Part shown: positions 8,383 through 15,197 of the stretch, one piece after another | Layout of the letters: each line of letters begins with the position of its first letter | Numbering within the stretch: position 1 is the stretch's first letter | From: Monoraphidium neglectum | Taxonomy: Eukaryota; Chlorophyta; Chlorophyceae; Sphaeropleales; Selenastraceae | NCBI RefSeq assembly: GCF_000611645.1 | Contig: NW_014012322.1 | Coordinates: 1 to 15,197 of the forward strand | Direction: 5' to 3' | DNA length: 15,197 nucleotides | Position numbers and translations under genes: made by a program | Notes under the pieces: model-generated | Databases searched by the model: none | Seen by the model: the letters and a program-made list of their open reading frames with translations, nothing else | What the model was told of the DNA's origin: nothing

Positions 8383-11300
8383 TCACGCGGACGCGTGAGA
8401 CAGGCCGTTCCCGGCCGCACCGCACGCGTCCCCGTTACTCTCGCAGCTGCTGCCGTTGGCCTCGGCCGCCCCATTGATGTCCTCGCGCGATCCCGACGCC
8501 GTCAGGCCCGCCAGGCTCCCGACAGAGTCTATCGTCGGCATCCCAGGCCCCCCCTCCCGTCCCACCCCCGCGCCGCCGCCGCCGTTGAGCGGCGGCCGCG
8601 GCAGCAGATCGTCGAGGCTGGTGCGGGGGGAGATGGCGGCGGCGGCGAAGGCCTCCGACAGGGACTCGCTCATGGTGCGCTTTGCCGCGACGCCGGCGGA
8701 GTGGCGGACGAAGTCCTGCCCGAGCTCAGCCTCGAGCCGCTTCTGGGGTCGGTTGGCAGGTGGTTCGGTTGGTGATTGGGTTTGGTTGGTGGTTGAAGTT
8801 GGTTGGTAGGCTGGTTGGCATTTTGGTGTGTCATGCTGTTGGCGATCAAAATAACTCCAACTTGGATCGATGTTGGAAAGATTGACAGTCTGTACAGTCG
8901 TGCAGCGGTGGGCCCGAGTCCCTTGAAAGTGACGGCCCTGAAGTGGACCGTTCCGGCGGGGCAAGCGTGTACGTGGGCAATCACGGGTGAGGGGAGGCTG
9001 CCCTGGCTCGCACCCCACGCGTCCTGGCGTGCGCCGCCACCTGCCCGCCCCCCCCCACACACACACACACGCGCTGCGGTGAGTGGCACTCACCTTGTAA
9101 AGGGGGAAGGGCGAGAAGAAGGCGCCCGCGAACGCGCGCCGCATGGCGCCCGCGGCTGCGACGCAGTGCGGCGTTGAAGGGGTTTGTTGGGGATGGGTTA
9201 GGTTGTGCGGGGGGTTGCATGGGCATGAGCCTTGCACTCTCTAGGCCGAACTGGCAGCCAGCGGCCGACGTAACGCAGTCGTCGACCGCCTGTGGCTGGA
9301 CCAGCTGACTCGCTAGCCCGTGCGCGAGGGCCGGGGCGGCCCGCGCGAAGCATCCCCCCCGCCCCCTCGTCGCCCCATTTGCGGCCGCGCAAGCCAACGC
9401 CCGTATTGCGGCCGCGGGGCGGGCGCCGGCCGAGCCCTCACATGGGGCCGCGTCCTTGGGCGATACCACCATCTCCAAAAACACAAAGTGGTCCGTGAGG
9501 GCCCGCGCCTCCCCGAACGCCGCCTCGGCCTCCTCCAGCGAGGTGGCGCGCAGCACCTTTATAAAAAGGGGGGATCCGGAGAGAGGTCAGGGGGCTTTCT
9601 TGTGGGGCTTAAGGATCAAGAATCAAGGATCCAAATCTAAACCCCCCTCAACCCTCAGCTTCACCGCCGGAAATCGTTGCAGGATCGCGCGGAGGCGGCC
9701 GCCCCGCTGTTCCGCCGCATGCAGGAAGGCCGATGCAGACGGGAACCGGCTGAGCGCATGAGGCGAACGGGCAGGCAAGCAGGGGCGGCTGATTCTTGAG
9801 GGGAGGGGGGGGGAGGTGGGGGTGGCCCACCCGGCCCAGCAGCAAGCGTCACGGCTTGCTGCACGTGCTTGCACTCCCCCCTCTTTCCCGCTTCTCCCGC
9901 ACCTTGTAGCGCCCGTGGCCGTTGCACATGGCGGCGGCGACGGCGGCGTAGTCCCAGCGGTTCACATAGTTGTAGGCTGCGGCGGCAGGCGGTCAGGGGG
10001 GGGGTCAAAGGCGGTCAACGGGGCGTTCAAGGGGCCGTGAAGGGTCAGTGGGATGGCGGTCAGGGAGTGGTCAAGGGCGGCCAAAGAGGCCCAAATCTAA
10101 GGGCTGATGCATCGTGGGCAGGGGGCGGCTGACACGGCTGGTCAAGGGCTGCCATCGACGTGTTGCAGGGCCGCAGCGGAGCCCTTACACGGCTGACTCA
10201 TCAGAGGGTGACTGAACACACTTGGAAAAGTAGCCGCATGAGGGCCGTGCAGAGCCGCGGGGCCACTACGAAAAGCGTAGCGGACCGCCTTGACTTGAAA
10301 ACAGTGCAATGTGTCAACACATCTGGCGCGCTCACATGCGTGTATGATGGGGCTCAGGTACCGCTCCACCACGTATCCATCGTTGTTGACCACGACCACG
10401 ACCGCGTTTGACCCGAAGCGCGAGAACGTGCCGATCTCCTGCGCGGTCATCTGCAGGCCGCCGTCGCCCTGGATTACGCACGCGCGAGGTTGTGCGACGA
10501 GGACGGGGGTGTGGGGTGTTCTTGATTTAGGGTGCAGGGCACGGGATCACTTGAGGGTTTGAGTAGGGGTTGCCTAGGTTGGCGGGAAGGCACTGCAGGG
10601 GGCTTGCTTTCGAGGGCACTGCCGGCGCAGCGGGAGCCGGGCGCACGTTGTGGAGGGCACGGGTAAGTGTGCACACATGCAGACCAGGACAGGGATACCT
10701 CCGCAAAACATGGAACGCATGTGTTTGTTCCAAACAAAACCTGTGCAAATCAAATGAGTTCCAGCCGCAGGCATAGTACCCACAATGATGATGACGGTCC
10801 TGTTGCCGGTCTTGGTGGCGGCGCCCAGGGAGAAGCCCAGGCCACAGGGCAGCGCAGGCCCGATGTTGCCGGCCAGGAACTGCGCGGAGGTGGTAGATAG
10901 CACGCGCGCGCGCGCGCGCGTGTGAGTGTGTGTGTGTGTGGAGGGGGGGGGTCAGGTTGCTTGATGCGCGTGTGGTGTGTGGAGGGGGTTGCTGCGCGTG
11001 TTCATTGTGTGCGGGGTGATTTGCGTCTTGTGTGTGTGTGTGTGTATGTGTGATTGCGTGTTGTTGTTTCAACACACAGACTTTGCTGGAGGGGCATGCA
11101 GCAAAGGCAGCCTCTCAGCAGGGACCGTGCAATGAACGTGCTCCCACCCCGCCCTGATGTGACAGCGCCTGGGCGGCTGCGCGACCCCGACCTTCCGCCC
11201 GCCCCCTCCCCCAAATCAAAACTCTCCGACCCCTTCGTCCCTCCTCTTTCCCCGGCCGCCCCTCTACCCGTCACAACCCCCTACACACTCACACACACGT

Positions 11301-13397
11301 CTAAGCCATGAAATCTGTGATATTCTAAGCGGTCCTTCCCCCGCCCTTCTCACCTGGCACTCGTATGACGTCCCCGCCGCGAGCCTGAGGCGCCCCGCCC
11401 GCCACAGGGCGTCGCCAGTGTCAACTGGCAGCGGGGGTTTGGCGGGTTCGGAGGCAGGGCAGCCGGCGCCGCTCGTCAAGGCGGCAGGCCGGTCGCGACG
11501 CAGATGGATGCAGCAGCACCAGCAGCCGGCGGCGCGAGCTGCGGCGAGAGCGCCTCTCCGGCAGGCTGGGCGGGCGGTCGGCACGTGCGGTGCACAGGCG
11601 CGGCTTTCTGGGTGGAGACGGCGGCGGCGGCAGCCGAGGACGCAGGTTTTCAACGGGCGCACTCTACGCCTGCCTCTCACCGATGAGGTCATACCCTGGG
11701 GTGGACACCAGCGACTCTACCAGGTCGTATACCTGGGGTGGCAAGGAGGCGCGATTTGGGTTCAAGAGGCAGCGAAAGGTCAAAAAATGCGAATTATCTG
11801 CGATACGAGCCAGTCCCGCACCCGAGAGGCTTGGCGTCGTGGCACGCCGCTGCAGGCAAGCGCAGTGGCGCAGTCCACAAAACAGCGCAGCTATCACCCC
11901 GCCTGACCCGACGTGAAGCAGGCCCCAAGCCCCATCACGGCTTGACACCTGCTGGCACGCGGGCGCAACGCTGGGGAGGCAGGGCCGGGGCCGTCCGCGC
12001 CCGCCGCACCTGCTGTGTCTTGAGGGGGGCGTCGTCTGGGGCGGTGAACTCGGGGCCGTTGGGCGGCAGCTGGGGGGGCAGGGACGGCCGCGACCTGCGC
12101 GCGGCAGCACAGGCGGCCAGGAGGGTCCAATCCTGGGCCCCGCGGCAGAGGGAGGCGGGCCATCTGACAGCTGAGCGATTCCCCAACCTCACCCACAAAA
12201 GCAGCGCACGTGACAGGTGGGGTGGGTTGAGAGCAATGCTGACGTGCCCGCTGCCACCTGGGCGCTCAGCGCTGAAGCGCATTGCAGGGTCCAGCCGAGG
12301 TGAGACCCAGGGCAGTGGCGCAGCAGTCAAGTCCCGGTCAAACCAGTGAAGTAGCAGCCCAGTCAACCCCGGTCAAACGCGCGGTCAACCAACGCACTTG
12401 AAGTAGGCGTAGGCCCCCGGGTTGGGCACCACCTGGGCCGCGAGCGCGGGCAGGAGTCGCGAGGTGGGCACCGTCGTGAAGGCTCGCGTGAGGCCGAGCA
12501 CGGCGCGGCTCTTGTAGAGGATCACGCTCCTCTCGTGGGTGGCGTTGTCCGGGACGCTGGGCCAGTTGAACTCGTGGAAGTGGACACCTTGGGAGGGTTC
12601 AGGGTTTAGGGTTCAGGGGTACAAGGGGTTCGAGGGTTGAGGGATATTACATGGGATTGGCGGCAACTGGGCAGTAAGTTTGGCACGGCAGTGCCTTTTT
12701 TCTGGTGTGTTGGATGGTCAGTTGTGGGGACGGCTTGTTGTGGGAGAGGGAGCGGGACTCTCAAGCGGGCCGTGAGTGGGCAAAAGGATCTCCTTCCCCT
12801 GTGTGGCAGAGGAGGCTCTCCGCAGCAGGGGTGTCGCCTTGGGCCCGCGGGCGAGGGTGAGGGGCAACATGTGATTTGGGGTGGGTGGGTTGGGGTGTGA
12901 TTAAAAAGCGGCGCAGTACGTCAGTCACAGCGCGCCCTCACCTATGAACACCAGGGCGTCGGAGGCGGCGACAGTCTCGGCAATTGAGGCCGGGTCAGAG
13001 AAGCCCTTGAAGTAGACGCCTGGTCAATGGGTGTGCATGTGGCGTGTGTGTGGTGTGTGTGTGTTTGTGTGTAGAGTGTGAGTGCGTGTGCGCGTGTGCG
13101 AGCGCGCGTGCTTGCACGCGCACGCGCGCACGCGTGTGTGTGTGTATGTGTGCACGAGCGCACGTAGTTGCAAGTGTGTGTGTTATGTTTGTTGTGTGTA
13201 TTTGTGCCTCTGTGTGATAGTTGGCATGACAAGCTGATTCCAGCTATGAGCCGAGTGTGCTTTTATCAAGCATAGCAGGATTAGGAATAAACTTAGGATG
13301 GTTACACAATTAGGAGAGGCAGCAGCAGCAAGAAGGCTTCCCCCACACACACGTGCTTTTCACACTCATTCACAAACGCATACACACACACACTCAC

Positions 13398-13434
<37 letters not shown>

Positions 13435-15197
13435 GCGCGCGCAACCCACCTATGAACTGGGGGTGGTCCTCCGGGAACAGCCCCTTGCCGTCCGCCACCA
13501 CAGTCACCGCGTAGCAGCTGGCCTCTGCAAACCGCAGCACCTGGTCACCGTAGTGCCTGGGGCGGGAAGTCGCGCGGGCGACGTGTATGTGGGCGGAACG
13601 AAGGCGGACGGGCGTAGAGGGGCCGCCTTTGCGGCGTGGCACGCCCCTCCTGCGCAGCTGCTGCGGCTGCATTCCCGTTTTTGAAGTGCTAGGAACTCTC
13701 AACCTTGCGAGCAGCAAGCAGCTGCTTGCCACTCAAGTTGTCCAACAGATTCCGTAAACTAGAACACGCAATACGGCCCAGACTTGCTCCGTACCGCCCC
13801 GCTGCGCCCCTGCTCGCCCCGACCTCGCTCCGCCCACCTTGCGCGCCGCCCGACCACGATCAGGGGCCGCTTCTTCTCTGCCAGCCACCCCGCGATCGCC
13901 GCCGCCGCCGCCGCGAGGCTCCCCTCGTTGCAGTCGCGCACAGGGCGGGCCAAACCATCGAGCGGCTCGCCGCGGCGGCCGAAGGAAGGGTGGGGCAGCA
14001 GAGCGACGTCCCTAGGGTCCGGGGCGAGGCCGGGTGGGGGGAGTCACGTGGTTGGGTTGGGACAGAACAGGGGCCCTGCCGCCGCACGTTGCAGGCGTGA
14101 ATGGTTGGCTGCCGCGTCCTTGCACACGGTGGTCAATGTGTGATGCCGCCGCCGGGGCAGACGGGTGCGAGCCCAGCAGGCAGACGAGCCCCAGTTGAGC
14201 TGAATTGTCCCCGTGTGCGCACACCGCCGCCCGCCGCCGCGCCCGGTCAAACGCGGCGGCGGTCAAACGGTCAAACGCACACGCGCGCACCTGCAGACCT
14301 CCAGCAGCACAGGCTTCCTGTGTGCGAGGGTCTTGAGCAGCGCCTTGTCAACCAGGTAGCGCGCGTCACTCAGTGACCGGAGGATCGTCTGGTACACCTG
14401 GGTGGGCGCGGCAGACACACATCACAATTGAGAATTTTCTCTCTCCTGCATATCCTCATCCTCGCTCGCAACTGTCGTTTTTGCTCGCAACTGTCGTTTA
14501 AACGGCAGTTGCGAGCGAGGACGAGGATGAACAGGGTGTTGGTGTTTTGGGGGCTGGAGGGTGAAGGAGCCAGGGGGGAGGACAAGCATCAAGGCTCCAC
14601 GGCCCCAGGGGCTGCCGCCGCGGCGGCCTTCTCACCGTTACGGGCTTGTAGCAATCGACCTGACACACGGGGAGGCGCAGCAGCAGGTTTCGTCGACCGC
14701 GGTGATTGCGAGCGGGGGCGCGTCCGGCTTGCGTTATGGTCGCTCGCATCGGCCCGTTGAAGCCGTGAAGAGGCGCCCCGCGACGAACGCGGCACCCCAG
14801 GCGTGGCGGCGGCGGCCCCCACCCCCCAACGGCCGCCCACACGCCCCTATATCACGCCCCCTGTTCTCGTCCGCCGCACAGGCCCGTCCTCCCTCCTGTC
14901 CGTGCCGCCTCGGGGCGCTGCTGCTGCTGCTGCTGCCGCCAATTTAACGAAGCACTCCCTGCTTCGCCCCTTGAGATCGGCCCGCGGCCCGCTGACACGG
15001 TGGTCCAGATCAAGGTCAGGGTCAAAATCAGGGTCAAGATCGCACCTCCTGGCTGATGTCCTCGAGGTTGCCGAGGCTGTGGTGTGGGGCGCTGGAGGTC
15101 GCGTACTGAGACGTGTTGGGGACGCCTTGGGGAGATTGTGGGGAGTTGAAGGGCCACGGCGCGTTGGATCGGCGCACATGGCAGCCGGCAGGGACGC
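8383..15197 (-). CDS. PDC: Thiamine-diphosphate 2-oxoacid decarboxylase (pyruvate decarboxylase family), 5' partial
   Basis: It would decarboxylate a 2-oxoacid such as pyruvate to the aldehyde using ThDP and Mg2+, typically in fermentation. Exons, 5' to 3': 15046-15125, 14636-14659, 14291-14397, 13838-14011, 13450-13556, 12942-13019, 12398-12587, 12010-12094, 11681-11732, 11354-11424, 10784-10879, 10336-10468, 9903-9976, 9442-9556, 9094-9155, 8383-8742. All junction phases agree and give about 601 visible residues. Numbering from the first full codon: 'PNTSQYATSSAPHHSLG' has the catalytic His pair (14-15); 'HRKPVLLEV' ends the PYR domain; 'ADGKGLFPEDHPQFIG' is in the middle domain; 'VDTGDALW' opens the PP domain; 'GDGGLQMTAQEI' (355-366) to NN (382-383) is the ThDP/Mg2+ motif; 'NNDGYVVE' supplies Glu389. 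About 100 N-terminal residues lie outside the window. Residues ~463-601 are an unusual C-terminal extension. Pyruvate as substrate is inferred; indolepyruvate or another 2-oxoacid is possible. Exon 8's acceptor is the least certain. Confidence 0.85.
8743..9093 (-). other. decarboxylase intron 15 with AACC repeats
   Basis: The donor is AAG|GTGAGT and the acceptor GACCCCAG, phase 0. On the plus strand about 8747-8825 is a degenerate (GGTT)n tract, so the RNA has CCAACC-type repeats up to the acceptor in place of a normal pyrimidine tract. A (GT) run in sense lies just after the donor (plus-strand CA at 9057-9070). Confidence 0.75.
9156..9441 (-). other. decarboxylase intron 14
   Basis: The donor CCAT|GTGAGG and acceptor GCGTCGCAG split a codon (T + CC = Ser) and join 'SPKDAAP' to 'AGAMRRAF'. 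This joint decides how the C-terminal extension attaches to the core. A G/T-rich patch on the plus strand at about 9175-9225 lies near the acceptor. Confidence 0.6.
9557..9902 (-). other. decarboxylase intron 13
   Basis: The donor is AAG|GTGCGG. The acceptor is AAAG, preceded by CCCCCCTTTTTAT. Phase 0 joins 'GHGRYK' to 'VLRATSLEEAE'. A G-run sits at about 9800-9820 on the plus strand. No gene inside. Confidence 0.7.
9977..10335 (-). repeat. decarboxylase intron 12 with TTGACC-like cluster
   Basis: On the plus strand 9989-10085 has many GGTCAA, GGTCAG and similar units at irregular 8-20 base spacing. In sense they read TTGACC or CTGACC and fill the last 100 bases before the acceptor GCCGCAG. 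The donor T|GTGAGC splits a Ser codon. Confidence 0.7.
10469..10783 (-). other. decarboxylase intron 11
   Basis: The donor ATT|GTGGGT and acceptor GCGTAATCCAG, phase 0, bring 'TVIIII' directly to GDG of the cofactor motif, matching the family. A TTTAGGG unit is present on the plus strand near 10526. Nothing else is seen. Confidence 0.75.
10880..11353 (-). repeat. decarboxylase intron 10 with CG/TG alternating tracts
   Basis: The plus strand has alternating CG at 10902-10920 passing into TG to about 10940, G-runs, and a second TG tract at 11030-11050. A (CA) run lies at 11281-11298. In sense this is GU repeats about 55 bases after the donor and CA repeats before the acceptor CTCCGCGCAG. The region 11150-11350 is C/T-rich on the plus strand. 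Confidence 0.8.
12095..12397 (-). repeat. decarboxylase intron 7 with TTGACC-like cluster
   Basis: Straight after the donor AA|GTGCGT the sense strand repeats TTGACC or TTGACT several times (plus-strand 12325-12390). Phase 2 joins to G|TCG in the next exon. A different acceptor upstream (GGGGCCCAG) would lengthen exon 8 but breaks phase. Confidence 0.65.
12588..12941 (-). repeat. decarboxylase intron 6 with telomere-like acceptor tract
   Basis: On the plus strand 12593-12650 is GGGTTCA / GGGTTTA / GGGTTCA followed by degenerate GGG-T units, one unit being the exact plant/green-algal telomere repeat TTTAGGG. In sense this CCCTAAACCCT-like stretch is the pyrimidine tract before the acceptor CCCAAG|GT. 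Confidence 0.75.
13020..13449 (-). repeat. decarboxylase intron 5 with complementary GU and CA repeats at its two ends
   Basis: The plus strand has a TG/CG-rich tract at 13028-13200 and a CA tract at 13380-13432 running into CG at 13433-13442. In sense the donor is followed by (GC)n(GU)n and the acceptor is preceded by CA repeats. The middle (about 13205-13375) is more AT-rich with no gene. Confidence 0.85.
14012..14290 (-). repeat. decarboxylase intron 3 with TTTGACC units
   Basis: Three GGTCAAA units on the plus strand (14245-14276) read TTTGACC in sense, 15-45 bases after the donor CAG|GTGCGC. The acceptor is CCCTAG. The split Arg codon (AG + G) supports both ends. Confidence 0.7.
14452..14528. 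repeat. long quasi-palindrome with two competing pairings
   Basis: A 29-base left arm (14452-14480) matches the inverted right arm (14500-14528) with two mismatches. The inner 17 bases of the left arm are repeated directly at 14483-14499, which pairs with 14500-14516 with no spacer around TTTAAA. It lies in intron 2 of the decarboxylase gene. Confidence 0.9.
14660..15045 (-). other. decarboxylase intron 1 with TTGACC units and (CAG)n
   Basis: The donor is GAG|GTGCGA. TTGACCCTGA-type units follow immediately (plus-strand 15001-15041). A (CTG)6-like run lies at about 14920-14937 on the plus strand. The acceptor is CGTGTGTCAG, before a 24-base exon. Confidence 0.7.
15126..15197 (-). other. probable upstream intron end of the decarboxylase gene
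   Basis: The sense strand reads CTTCAACTCCCC...CCCCAAG|GC, a good pyrimidine tract and acceptor. Cutting there leaves a split Gly codon before 'VPNTSQY', the start of the conserved family block. The frame is also open back to the window edge but encodes nothing family-like there. Confidence 0.6.

Noticed and set aside
9557..9566. TATAAA-like sequence on the plus strand
   Set aside because: It forms the 3' end of decarboxylase intron 13 (T-run then AAAG acceptor) and has no gene start beside it.
12095..12140. Longer exon 8 including 'AQDWTLLAACAAARR'
   Set aside because: Its acceptor (GGGGCCCAG) would be phase 0, which does not match the phase-2 donor of exon 7, and it would add about 14 residues not expected in the family.
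12593..12650. Real telomere or chromosome end
   Set aside because: The repeats are few and degenerate, and the decarboxylase gene continues on both sides.
14245..14276. W-box promoter element (TTGACC)
   Set aside because: It sits inside an intron of a gene whose start is outside the window; the motif's repetition beside splice sites fits an intronic repeat better.

Overview
The window is nuclear DNA from a eukaryote, most probably a high-GC green alga (Chlorophyta). Both genes are split into many short exons by introns of about 230-530 bases. Donors are mostly GTGAG or GTGCG and acceptors mostly CAG. The introns are full of TG/CA microsatellites. The kinase has the chlorophyte-type activation segment 'GTITHKPPE' and 'YAFGILMWE', and a TGTAA poly(A)-type signal follows the second gene. 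No species can be named from this.

Layout: (1) Positions 1-3901, plus strand: the 3' part of a tyrosine-kinase-like (TKL-type) protein kinase gene. Nine coding exons with consistent phases give about 323 visible residues, from the end of the N-lobe to the stop. The glycine loop and start codon lie to the left of the window or in exons I could not place. (2) Positions 3902-8382: a 4.5 kb gap between the 3' ends of two convergent genes. It holds poly(A)-like signals, short repeats, a hairpin, a TG microsatellite and two strong acceptor-like sites, but no gene I can recognise. (3) Positions 8383-15197, minus strand: a thiamine-diphosphate-dependent 2-oxoacid decarboxylase of the pyruvate/indolepyruvate decarboxylase family. 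Sixteen coding exons are visible and the 5' end is beyond the right edge. I rebuilt it exon by exon, and every junction keeps phase. It shows the His-His pair, the TGD segment, the GDG...NN cofactor motif and the conserved Glu after NNDGY. After the normal end of the fold it carries an unusual Ser/Gly-rich C-terminal extension of about 140 residues.

The two genes have no obvious functional link. The decarboxylase would act in fermentative 2-oxoacid metabolism and the kinase in signalling. I found no CRISPR array, RNA gene, recognisable transposon or prokaryotic-type operon. The more unusual signals are in the introns: complementary GU and CA repeats near opposite ends of the same introns, TTGACC-like clusters near splice sites, a long quasi-palindrome, a telomere-like tract used as an acceptor pyrimidine tract, a 24-base microexon and a probable GC-AG intron.
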